Below are positions 1 through 4,924 of a DNA stretch of 5,119 bases, piece after piece. Numbering within the stretch: position 1 is the stretch's first letter; each line of letters starts with the position of its first letter. The position numbers and the translations under genes were made by a program. The DNA comes from Deltaproteobacteria bacterium (GTDB taxonomy: Bacteria > Desulfobacterota > DSM-4660 > Desulfatiglandales > B25-G16). The stretch covers positions 1 to 5,119 of the forward strand of contig QMLW01000192.1 in the NCBI GenBank assembly GCA_003646935.1. Reading direction: 5' to 3'. The notes beneath the pieces are model-generated. The model was not told the DNA's origin, ran no database searches, and saw nothing but the letters and a program-made list of their open reading frames with translations.

Positions 1-2
1 AT

Positions 3-278
3 AAAGGACCTTTCGTGGATGAGACCCTCATGAAGAAAGTACGAAGGATCACTGAGGGGGATACCCATCAGGTGATAAAGACATGGTCCAGGCGTTCGAC
101 TATCCTGCCGGAGTTCATAGGGTTAACCTTTGCGGTACACAACGGCAAGAAATTCGTTCCCGTATTCATCACCGAGGATATGGTGGGGCACAAATTGGGC
201 GAGTTTTCGCCGACCAGGATCTTCTACAGCCATGCCGGGGGCGATAAGAAATCTCGCATGAGGGGTAAGAAAAAATAA
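3..278 (+). CDS. rpsS: 30S ribosomal protein S19, 5'-truncated by the window edge
   Basis: S19 sits in the head of the 30S subunit, next to S13 and S14, near the A-site finger contact. The visible frame begins with residues [13 protein letters not shown], which in S19 follow about six residues (E. coli MPRSLK), so the true start lies just upstream of the window. The GTG at position 15 is the internal valine of KGPFV and not a start. The family signature is complete: [22 protein letters not shown] followed by SPT, roughly residues 46-70 of the visible part. TWSRRSTI, typical of S19, lies before it. The C-terminus is lysine- and arginine-rich (RMRGKKK), as expected for rRNA contact. 91 codons are visible, so the whole protein would be about 97 residues, slightly longer than the 92 of E. 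coli. It is followed by an unusually long 103-nt gap before rplV. Confidence 0.97.
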   Translation, partial: KGPFVDETLMKKVRRITEGDTHQVIKTWSRRSTILPEFIGLTFAVHNGKKFVPVFITEDMVGHKLGEFSPTRIFYSHAGGDKKSRMRGKKK

Positions 279-381
279 CGGGGCGAGCACCCTGTGGTGT
301 CAGCCTGCCCGTCTCGCCTGAGCGGCTCGCGATGGCGGGTGGGGAGGTAAGGGAACGTATTGAGGGGATCCCGGGTAAGAG
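279..381 (+). other. GC-rich spacer between rpsS and rplV
   Basis: This 103-nt gap is about 68% GC, and about 74% in its first 62 nt, which is richer than the flanking genes. It contains complementary segments GCGAGC (283-288) and GCTCGC (325-330). A smaller competing hairpin pairs CACC (288-291) with GGTG (296-299) around a 4-nt loop. A palindrome GGGATCCC (365-372) lies just before the rplV start region. I see no promoter and no T-tract terminator. An ATG at 332 opens a 19-codon frame running into rplV in another phase, without a Shine-Dalgarno sequence, and I do not call it a gene. Confidence 0.5.
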
Positions 382-714
382 ATGGAAGTAAAGGCAATTG
401 CGAAATACATACGGATATCGCCGAGAAAGATCAGGTTGCTCATGCGGGCTATACAGGGAAAGCGGGTTGACGAGGCGCTGAACCTCTTAACCTTTGCGCC
501 ACAGAAGGGAGGGCCTATTCTTCGAAAATTGATCAATTCCGCCGTGGCCAATGCCAATCAATCTCCCGATATCGATGTGGACAGGTTGTTCATAAAGCAT
601 ATCTATGCCGATGAGGGCCCGACATTAAAGCGATTTAGGCCTCGGGCCATGGGCAGGGCCACGAGGATACGAAAGAGGACGAGTCACCTTACGGTTATCC
701 TCGATGAGAGATAG
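382..714 (+). CDS. rplV: 50S ribosomal protein L22
   Basis: L22 is a 50S protein that binds domains of 23S rRNA and sends a beta-hairpin into the wall of the nascent-peptide exit tunnel. The 110-residue product equals the E. coli length. The N-terminus MEVKAIAKYIRISPRKIRLL is the classic globular start. The conserved tunnel hairpin occupies about residues 78-105 (DEGPTLKRFRPRAMGRA, then RKRTSHLTV). L82-K83-R84 align with E. coli M82-K83-R84, the triplet whose deletion gives erythromycin resistance, so no resistance-type deletion is present. A TAA in frame at 376-378 fixes ATG 382 as the earliest start. The Shine-Dalgarno signal is weak: GAGGGG at 362-367 is about 14 nt away. Confidence 0.98.
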   Translation: MEVKAIAKYIRISPRKIRLLMRAIQGKRVDEALNLLTFAPQKGGPILRKLINSAVANANQSPDIDVDRLFIKHIYADEGPTLKRFRPRAMGRATRIRKRTSHLTVILDER

Positions 715-766
715 CCGGATAGTTCGGCAGGTAAAGGCTCGTAACGGATACAGTCACGTGAAATAC

Positions 767-772
767 AAGGAG
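767..772 (+). promoter_or_regulatory. Ribosome binding site of rpsC
   Basis: AAGGAG lies 6 nt before the GTG at 779. An in-frame TGA at 776-778 directly precedes that GTG, so this site and the MGQKVNP N-terminus together fix a GTG start for rpsC. Confidence 0.85.
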
Positions 773-778
773 ATGTGA

Positions 779-1405
779 GTGGGCCAAAAGGTAAATCCAG
801 TAGGTCTAAGATTAGGCATCAATAAAACGTGGAGCAGTCGCTGGTTCGCGACTTCGGGATTTCCGTCGCTTGTGGTGGAGGATACTAGGGTTAGGCTATT
901 TCTCAAGAGCCGGTTGAATCAAGCTGGGGTATCGAAGATAGAGATTGAGAGGGCTGCCAATAAGGCGCGGATCAGGATCTACACATCGAGGCCGGGGATA
1001 ATCATCGGCAAGAGAGGTGCCGAGATTGAGAATCTAAAAAAGGAGATCGAGGGCAGGGTCAACCGGGAGGTATTCATCGATATCAAGGAAGTGCGAAGGC
1101 CGGAGGTTGAGGCCCAGTTAGTAGCGGAGAATGTGGCAATGCAGTTGGTTCGGAGGGTGGCCTTTCGCAGGGCCATGAAGAAGGCAGTCAACTCCGCGAT
1201 GAGATTTGGCGCTCAGGGCATAAAGATCTCATGTGCCGGTAGGCTCGGTGGGGCGGAGATGGCCAGAAGGGAATGGTACAGAGAGGGAAGGGTGCCGCTC
1301 CATACCCTGAGGGCGGATATCGATTACGGATTTGCTGAGGCCTTTACCACCTATGGGGTAATTGGAGTAAAGGTTATCCTGTTCAAGGGCGAGGTTTGGC
1401 ATTAA
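779..1405 (+). CDS. rpsC: 30S ribosomal protein S3
   Basis: S3 lies on the solvent side of the 30S head at the mRNA entry tunnel and contributes to mRNA unwinding. The product has 208 residues, somewhat shorter than E. coli (233) because the acidic C-terminal tail is missing, which is common. The start is GTG, giving the standard [14 protein letters not shown] type-2 KH domain follows with its GxxG loop as GKRG at 77-80. The helicase-linked basic motif is intact as FRRAMKK (129-135), matching E. coli R131, R132 and K135. The S3 signature [20 protein letters not shown] (151-170) is followed by [14 protein letters not shown]. The gene is 64 nt downstream of rplV and 22 nt upstream of rplP. Confidence 0.98.
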   Translation: MGQKVNPVGLRLGINKTWSSRWFATSGFPSLVVEDTRVRLFLKSRLNQAGVSKIEIERAANKARIRIYTSRPGIIIGKRGAEIENLKKEIEGRVNREVFIDIKEVRRPEVEAQLVAENVAMQLVRRVAFRRAMKKAVNSAMRFGAQGIKISCAGRLGGAEMARREWYREGRVPLHTLRADIDYGFAEAFTTYGVIGVKVILFKGEVWH

Positions 1406-1427
1406 GGAGGAATAGAGAGGCACCGTC

Positions 1428-1838
1428 ATGTTAAGCCCGAGGAAGTATAAGTATAGAAATGTACAAAAGGGAAGATCGAGGGGCAAGGCATACAGGGGTT
1501 CGGATCTGGAATTCGGTGATTATGGCCTCCAGGCGGTGGAGTGCGGTTTTATGTCCGCGAGACAAATCGAGGCCGCTAGGATAGCGATCACGAGAAGGGT
1601 AAAGAAGGGCGGCAAGATATGGATCAGGGTTTTTCCCGATAAGCCGATAACCAAGAAGCCCGCTGAAACGCGAATGGGGAAGGGAAAGGGTAATTTCGAA
1701 GGCTGGGTGGCACCAATAAAACCCGGCAGGGTGATATACGAGATAGAAGGTGTGGACAAAGAAGTGGCCAGGGAGGCATTCAGATTGGCCGGCCATAAAT
1801 TACCATTTGCCACGAAATTCTTAAGCAGGAGCGCATGA
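1428..1838 (+). CDS. rplP: 50S ribosomal protein L16
   Basis: L16 binds 23S rRNA near the A-site tRNA elbow and the peptidyl-transferase centre, and joins late in 50S assembly. The product has 136 residues, as in E. coli. Both family signatures are present: [12 protein letters not shown] at 59-70 and [12 protein letters not shown] at 82-93. R82 is the equivalent of E. coli R81, the arginine that is hydroxylated there by YcfD. Other conserved blocks are [11 protein letters not shown] (43-53) and [12 protein letters not shown] (115-126). The likely Shine-Dalgarno is GAGAGG at 1415-1420, 7 nt before ATG 1428. A better match, AAGGAGG at 1404-1410, overlaps the rpsC stop codon but lies 17 nt away. 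The next gene, rpmC, starts 1 nt after the stop. Confidence 0.98.
   Translation: MLSPRKYKYRNVQKGRSRGKAYRGSDLEFGDYGLQAVECGFMSARQIEAARIAITRRVKKGGKIWIRVFPDKPITKKPAETRMGKGKGNFEGWVAPIKPGRVIYEIEGVDKEVAREAFRLAGHKLPFATKFLSRSA
1827..1831 (+). promoter_or_regulatory. Ribosome binding site of rpmC inside the rplP 3' end
   Basis: AGGAG lies within the last codons of rplP, 8 nt before GTG 1840. It favours 1840 over the second in-frame GTG at 1843, which would be 11 nt away. Confidence 0.6.
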
Positions 1839-1839
1839 G

Positions 1840-2049
1840 GTGGTGAAGCCGGAAGAGCTACGGGAGTTGGGCATCAGGGAATTATTGGAAAGGGAAGGGG
1901 AGTTAGCGAGGGAGTTGTTTAACCTTCGATTTCAGTTGGCCACGGGACAATTAAGCAACCATACCGCATTGAAGAAGACAAAACGGGATATTGCCCGGGT
2001 GAAAACCGTGCTGAAGGAGCTCTCTGCCAGGGGAGAAGCTGAGGGATAA
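1840..2049 (+). CDS. rpmC: 50S ribosomal protein L29
   Basis: L29 is a small 50S protein close to the exit of the nascent-peptide tunnel; with L23 it forms part of the docking platform for trigger factor and SRP. The 69-residue product fits the family (about 63-70). It shows the usual two-helix antiparallel coiled coil: a first helix with [20 protein letters not shown], the hallmark [13 protein letters not shown] at about 26-38, and a second helix ending [14 protein letters not shown] (45-58). Two consecutive GTG codons (1840 and 1843) can start it, and 1840 has the better spacing. It is separated by 1 nt from both rplP and rpsQ, so translation of the three genes is probably coupled. Confidence 0.97.
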   Translation: MVKPEELRELGIRELLEREGELARELFNLRFQLATGQLSNHTALKKTKRDIARVKTVLKELSARGEAEG

Positions 2050-2050
2050 G

Positions 2051-2299
2051 ATGGATGAACGTGGAAAGAGAAAAGAGCTGTTGGGCGTGGTGGTGAATAC
2101 CAAGATGGATAAAACGGCCAGGGTGCTCGTGGAAAGGCTCGCAAAACACAAGAAGTACAAGAAATACATCAGGTATCGCTCCCATTACCTCGCGCACGAT
2201 CCCCAGAACAGATGTCAACCAGGCATGAAAGTGAGGCTCATCGAGACTCGCCCCATAAGCAAGTTAAAGAGATGGAGGGTATTGGAGATCCTGGAATAG
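2051..2299 (+). CDS. rpsQ: 30S ribosomal protein S17
   Basis: S17 is a primary 16S rRNA-binding protein of OB-fold type, acting early in 30S body assembly. The product has 82 residues, close to the E. coli length of 84. Conserved pieces are [20 protein letters not shown] at 6-25, [18 protein letters not shown] at 33-50, and the signature [18 protein letters not shown] at 58-75. The second signature position is usually D (GDxV) but is M59 here, a mild departure. ATG 2051 follows the rpmC stop by 1 nt, and GAGGGA at 2041-2046 can serve as the Shine-Dalgarno. This is the last S10-operon gene before a 103-nt gap. Confidence 0.97.
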   Translation: MDERGKRKELLGVVVNTKMDKTARVLVERLAKHKKYKKYIRYRSHYLAHDPQNRCQPGMKVRLIETRPISKLKRWRVLEILE

Positions 2300-2402
2300 C
2301 GGGCGCAAAGGGCAATGGATGTTTCCGATACCGATGGATTATGCTTTCGAATTTCAGGCAAGCAAGGCGCTTTCAACGCGCGTAATTGTGAGCATTATTA
2401 CC
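2300..2402 (+). other. Spacer at the S10/spc operon boundary
   Basis: This 103-nt gap (about 49% GC) separates rpsQ from rplN, the junction where E. coli places the spc promoter. I see no good -35/-10 pair; TATGCT at 2340-2345 is the nearest -10-like hexamer and lacks a partner at 16-18 nt. The rplN frame is open across the whole gap. AAAGGG at 2307-2312 precedes two ATGs, at 2315 (33-codon frame ending at 2416) and at 2319 (in frame with rplN). An imperfect dyad GTAAT (2382-2386) and ATTAC (2397-2401) abuts the likely rplN start. Confidence 0.45.
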
Positions 2403-2771
2403 ATGATACAGGCTGAGACAATATTGAACGTTGCTGATAATTCAGGTGCAAAGAAGTTGTACTGTATAAAGGTGCTTGGAGGCACGAGGAGGCGGTACGC
2501 CCGTGTAGGGGATGTGATCGTGGTCTCCGTGAAGGAATCCCTGCCCAATAGCAAGGTAAAGAAGGGCGATGTGTTGCGGGCAGTCGTAGTGAGAACAACC
2601 AAGGAGACCAAGCGCAATGATGGTTCATACATTAGATTCGATGATAACTCAGCGGTGCTCATCAATCAGCTGCGGGAGCCAATCGGCACGCGAATTTTCG
2701 GGCCGGTGGCACGGGAGCTTCGGGCGAAGAGATTTATGAAGATCATCTCACTCGCACCAGAGGTGCTTTGA
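2403..2771 (+). CDS. rplN: 50S ribosomal protein L14
   Basis: L14 is a five-stranded beta-barrel 50S protein at the subunit interface. It contacts 16S rRNA in an intersubunit bridge and is the usual docking site of the silencing factor RsfS. From ATG 2403 the product has 122 residues, the normal family length, and begins [18 protein letters not shown] as family members do. The L14 signature is complete at about residues 60-87: [15 protein letters not shown], then [13 protein letters not shown]. The C-terminus [18 protein letters not shown] is also canonical. There is no clear Shine-Dalgarno before 2403. The frame stays open upstream, and ATG 2319 would add 28 residues that L14 proteins do not normally carry. 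I prefer 2403 on homology. First gene of the spc part; the stop is 3 nt from rplX. Confidence 0.95.
   Translation: MIQAETILNVADNSGAKKLYCIKVLGGTRRRYARVGDVIVVSVKESLPNSKVKKGDVLRAVVVRTTKETKRNDGSYIRFDDNSAVLINQLREPIGTRIFGPVARELRAKRFMKIISLAPEVL
2760..2765 (+). promoter_or_regulatory. Ribosome binding site of rplX inside the rplN 3' end
   Basis: GAGGTG matches the anti-Shine-Dalgarno well. It lies 9 nt before ATG 2775 and 6 nt before TTG 2772, and is too far from ATG 2793. It is the main reason for choosing the upstream start of rplX. Confidence 0.6.
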
Positions 2772-2774
2772 TTG

Positions 2775-3122
2775 ATGTCACGGATATCTGCCATGGAGAA
2801 GAAGAGATTACATATACGGAAGAACGATAAGGTAATGGTGATTAGCGGAAAGGAGAAGGGCAAGATAGGCACAGTGTTGAAGGTGATTCCCCGAAAGGAT
2901 AGGGCGATAGTCGAGAAGCTGAATATGGTCAAGAGACATACCAGGGCGGGAGGGAAAAGCGCTCAGGAGGGCATCATAGAGAAGGAGTCCCCCATCCATG
3001 TCTCCAATCTCATGCTCGTCTGCGGGAAGTGCGCCGAGCCGGCGAGGATAGGAAGGAAGGTTCTCGAGGACGGCAGCAAGGTCAGGTTTTGCAAGAAGTG
3101 CGGAGAGGTCATGGATACGTAG
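2775..3122 (+). CDS. rplX: 50S ribosomal protein L24 with C-terminal four-cysteine zinc-ribbon motif
   Basis: L24 initiates 50S assembly by binding the 5' region of 23S rRNA, and lies near the exit tunnel opening. From ATG 2775 it has 115 residues. An N-terminal KOW/SH3-like domain runs from about 16 to 57 ([17 protein letters not shown], then LNMVKRHTR), followed by [17 protein letters not shown]. The tail carries two CxxC pairs, C83/C86 and C106/C109, which look like a zinc ribbon; E. coli L24 lacks such pairs. The start is uncertain: TTG 2772 is adjacent, and ATG 2793 (giving [14 protein letters not shown], 109 residues) resembles many family N-termini but has no Shine-Dalgarno. The gene is tightly coupled, 3 nt after rplN and 2 nt before rplE. 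Confidence 0.95.
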   Translation: MSRISAMEKKRLHIRKNDKVMVISGKEKGKIGTVLKVIPRKDRAIVEKLNMVKRHTRAGGKSAQEGIIEKESPIHVSNLMLVCGKCAEPARIGRKVLEDGSKVRFCKKCGEVMDT

Positions 3123-3124
3123 CT

Positions 3125-3664
3125 ATGTCGCGTTTAAGGGAGAAATACATAAAGGAAGTAATTCCCTCCCTGGTCAAGGAGTTTGACTACAAGAACATCA
3201 TGGAGGTGCCGAGGCTTGAGCGGGTCATCTTGAACATGGGACTGGGCGAGGCAATACACAATATCAAGATCCTCGATTCAGCCGTGGAGGAACTCGCTCT
3301 GATTGCCGCGCAGAGACCGGTGATCACCAGGGCAAAGAGGTCCATCGCCAGCTTCAAGGTGAGGGAGGGGATGCCTATTGGTTGTATGGTGACCCTTCGG
3401 AGGGAGAGGATGTACTGTTTTTTGGATAAGCTCTTTAACGTAAACCTTCCCAGGGTTCGAGACTTTCGAGGATTATCGGATAAGAGTTTTGATGGGAGGG
3501 GCAACTATAGCCTGGGCATTAGGGAACATATCATCTTTCCGGAGATCAATTACGACACGATCGATAAGGTGAAAGGCCTCAATATCACCATCGTGACCAC
3601 TGCACGAACGGATATAGAGGCTCGTTTTCTGCTCGAGAGACTGGGCATACTGTTTCGAAGGTAA
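3125..3664 (+). CDS. rplE: 50S ribosomal protein L5
   Basis: L5 binds 5S rRNA together with L18 and L25-type proteins, forms the central protuberance and touches the P-site tRNA. The 179-residue product matches E. coli and B. subtilis in length. It starts [20 protein letters not shown]. Conserved landmarks are [16 protein letters not shown] at 28-43, the family signature region [20 protein letters not shown] at 61-80, [17 protein letters not shown] at 108-117, and the C-terminal [19 protein letters not shown]. The nearest Shine-Dalgarno-like sequence, GGAGAGG at 3102-3108, is 16 nt away, so the 2-nt distance from the rplX stop suggests coupled re-initiation. The frame extends upstream to 3029, but that part overlaps rplX and is not L5-like. 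Confidence 0.98.
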   Translation: MSRLREKYIKEVIPSLVKEFDYKNIMEVPRLERVILNMGLGEAIHNIKILDSAVEELALIAAQRPVITRAKRSIASFKVREGMPIGCMVTLRRERMYCFLDKLFNVNLPRVRDFRGLSDKSFDGRGNYSLGIREHIIFPEINYDTIDKVKGLNITIVTTARTDIEARFLLERLGILFRR

Positions 3665-3670
3665 GAGAGG
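3665..3670 (+). promoter_or_regulatory. Ribosome binding site of rpsN
   Basis: GAGAGG lies 7 nt before GTG 3678. A nearer ATG at 3673 opens only a short unrelated frame, so this site supports a GTG start for rpsN. Confidence 0.6.
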
Positions 3671-3677
3671 GGATGTC

Positions 3678-3863
3678 GTGGCAAGAAAGGCATTGATCGC
3701 CAAGGCGCAAAGGCAGCCAAAATTTCGCGTGCGTAAGTATAACCGGTGCCCAATCTGTGGCAGGAGCAGGGCCTTTTTAAGAAAGTTCGGCATTTGCAGG
3801 ATTTGTTTTCGGAACTTGGCCTCCCGAGGTGATATCCCGGGCGTTATCAAGTCCAGTTGGTAG
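3678..3863 (+). CDS. rpsN: 30S ribosomal protein S14, short zinc-binding (type Z) form
   Basis: S14 is a late-assembling 30S head protein near S3, S10 and S19. The product is only 61 residues, the length of the zinc-containing form found in many Gram-positive, thermophilic and deep-branching bacteria, and unlike the roughly 100-residue zinc-free form of E. coli. It starts at GTG with [20 protein letters not shown]. The zinc ligands are C24, C27, C40 and C43 in the pattern [22 protein letters not shown]. The tail [16 protein letters not shown] is typical. In zinc-sensing species a zinc-free paralogue replaces this type under zinc limitation; none is in the window. It lies between rplE (13 nt) and rpsH (23 nt), its normal place. 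Confidence 0.98.
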   Translation: MARKALIAKAQRQPKFRVRKYNRCPICGRSRAFLRKFGICRICFRNLASRGDIPGVIKSSW

Positions 3864-3886
3864 TTGATTATGGATGGAGACAGGTA

Positions 3887-4285
3887 ATGACGATGACCGA
3901 CCCCATTGCTGATATTCTCACGAGGATTAGAAATGCGCTCATCGCCTCATACGATACGGTGGAAGTTCCGAGCTCTAAGATGAAGATCGATATCGTGAAG
4001 ATATTGAAATTTGAAGGTTATATCAGGAACTACAAGCTCCTGCAGGATACCAAGCAGGGCAGTATCGAGATTTATTTGAAGTACAACGAGGACAAGAGCC
4101 CTGTAATAAAAGGCCTCAAGAGGATAAGTAAGCCGAGCTGTAGGGTATACGCGAGCTCGAAGAAGATCCCCAAGACGTTGAACAACCTCGGGATTACCAT
4201 CCTTTCCACCTCGAGGGGAGTAATGACCGATAAGGAGGCCAGGAGGCTGGGGATTGGCGGGGAGGTCGTGTGCTCGGTGTGGTAG
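3887..4285 (+). CDS. rpsH: 30S ribosomal protein S8
   Basis: S8 is a primary 16S rRNA-binding protein of the central domain, contacting helix 21. In E. coli it is the translational repressor of the spc operon, binding mRNA near the rplX-rplE junction; I could not identify such a site here by eye. The product has 132 residues, as in B. subtilis. The N-terminus MTMTDPIADILTRIRNAL is nearly invariant in the family. The C-terminal signature GITILSTSRGVMTDKEAR occupies 102-119, followed by GGEVVCSVW. GGAGA at 3876-3880 lies 6 nt before ATG 3887 and favours it over ATG 3893. Upstream in-frame codons back to 3857 overlap rpsN and are not S8-like. Confidence 0.98.
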   Translation: MTMTDPIADILTRIRNALIASYDTVEVPSSKMKIDIVKILKFEGYIRNYKLLQDTKQGSIEIYLKYNEDKSPVIKGLKRISKPSCRVYASSKKIPKTLNNLGITILSTSRGVMTDKEARRLGIGGEVVCSVW

Positions 4286-4302
4286 CATAAAAAGGTGCTG
4301 GG

Positions 4303-4845
4303 ATGTCAAGGGTAGGGAAGAAACCAATCAACGTGCCAGAAGGGGTGGAGGTCCAGTTCAAAGATGGGATACTGACCGTACGAGGACCGAAGGGGGAGCT
4401 GCAACGCCCTATCCACCGCAGAGTGAAGGTGCAGATCGATGACGCTCGGATATCGCTGTCGATTTCCGATGACTCGAAGAAATCACGATCCCTTTTTGGC
4501 CTCTTTCGTACCTTGATAGACAACATGGTAGTAGGCGTCACCACGGGATTTCAGAGGACGCTCGAGATAAGCGGGGTGGGCTATCGAGTCGAGCTCTCGG
4601 GCAGCAACCTGGTCTTGAACCTGGGTTATTCTAATCCCATTACCTACGCTATTCCCAAGGGAGTAACAGCGCAGCTTGATCAGAAGAATAAGATCGTCTT
4701 GAGCGGGATAGACAAGGAGCTCGTAGGGGCGACGGCGGCGAAGCTTAGAGACCTGAGGGCTCCCGAGCCATACAAGGGAAAAGGGGTAAAATACCTGGAG
4801 GAAAGGATCAAGAGAAAGGCGGGGAAGACGGGAATAAAGACGTAG
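4303..4845 (+). CDS. rplF: 50S ribosomal protein L6
   Basis: L6 binds 23S rRNA helix 97 and the sarcin-ricin loop region at the base of the L7/L12 stalk, where it supports factor-dependent GTPases. The product has 180 residues (E. coli 177) and consists of two repeated alpha-beta domains. The N-terminus is MSRVGKKPINVPEGVEV; NMVVGVTTGFQRTLEISGVG (74-93) spans the domain boundary. The family signature PEPYKGKGV is at 155-163, followed by the basic tail RIKRKAGKTGIKT. AAGGTG at 4292-4297 lies 5 nt before ATG 4303. The gene follows rpsH by 17 nt and is followed by a 79-nt spacer before rplR. Confidence 0.98.
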   Translation: MSRVGKKPINVPEGVEVQFKDGILTVRGPKGELQRPIHRRVKVQIDDARISLSISDDSKKSRSLFGLFRTLIDNMVVGVTTGFQRTLEISGVGYRVELSGSNLVLNLGYSNPITYAIPKGVTAQLDQKNKIVLSGIDKELVGATAAKLRDLRAPEPYKGKGVKYLEERIKRKAGKTGIKT

Positions 4846-4924
4846 CATCGCGTGCTGTCAAGATCGCGAAGTGATCTGATAACCCCAGAACCCTGGAAAA
4901 GCAACGAAACACGGCAGAGAGAAC
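4846..4924 (+). other. Spacer between rplF and rplR
   Basis: This 79-nt gap contains two small hairpins and no gene or obvious promoter. The first is a 7-bp stem (including one G-U pair in RNA) at 4861-4867 and 4871-4877 around a GAA loop. The second is a 4-bp stem CCAG/CTGG at 4885-4896. Neither is followed by a T-tract, so they are not typical intrinsic terminators. Only a weak Shine-Dalgarno-like AGAGAG precedes the rplR start. Confidence 0.5.
4861..4877 (+). other. Small RNA hairpin upstream of rplR
   Basis: AGATCGC (4861-4867) pairs with GTGATCT (4871-4877), six Watson-Crick pairs and one G-U, closing a 3-nt GAA loop. It is followed by GATAACCCC rather than a run of T, so I read it as a possible mRNA processing, stability or regulatory element and not a terminator. 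It could also be chance. Confidence 0.4.

Noticed and set aside
15..17. GTG as a start codon for rpsS
   Set aside because: The codons before it (positions 3-14) encode KGPF, the conserved S19 N-terminal motif, so this GTG is an internal valine and the gene begins outside the window.
365..375. Adjacent BamHI (GGATCC) and SmaI (CCCGGG) sites resembling a cloning polylinker
   Set aside because: No other polylinker sites or vector sequence surround it, and rpsS and rplV on both sides are in their natural order; the overlap of two GC-rich palindromes is a likely coincidence.
332..391. 19-codon frame starting at ATG 332 and ending inside rplV
   Set aside because: No Shine-Dalgarno, no recognisable product, out of frame with rplV; such short frames are expected by chance.
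1431..1796. 121-codon frame on the minus strand opposite rplP
   Set aside because: It lies wholly within a certain gene on the other strand, and its translation has no family-like features; it is a shadow frame. The same holds for the long minus-strand frames at 300-557, 3473-3850, 3947-4327 and 4483-4848.
2384..2393. Ten-base match to the left half of the lac operator (AATTGTGAGC)
   Set aside because: The right half of the operator is missing and the surroundings are ordinary ribosomal genes; a half-site is not evidence of lac control or vector sequence.
2372..2401. Promoter-like pair TTCAAC and TATTAC before rplN
   Set aside because: The match is poor (about 3/6 and 4/6) and the transcript would begin at or after the rplN start codon, so it cannot be a useful spc promoter.
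3029..3124. Upstream in-frame extension of rplE
   Set aside because: It overlaps the conserved zinc-ribbon coding part of rplX, has low-complexity G/R/Q-rich translation, and L5 has its normal length and N-terminus from ATG 3125.
3857..3886. Upstream in-frame extension of rpsH
   Set aside because: It overlaps the end of rpsN; S8 from ATG 3887 has the canonical N-terminus, the normal length and a well-placed Shine-Dalgarno.
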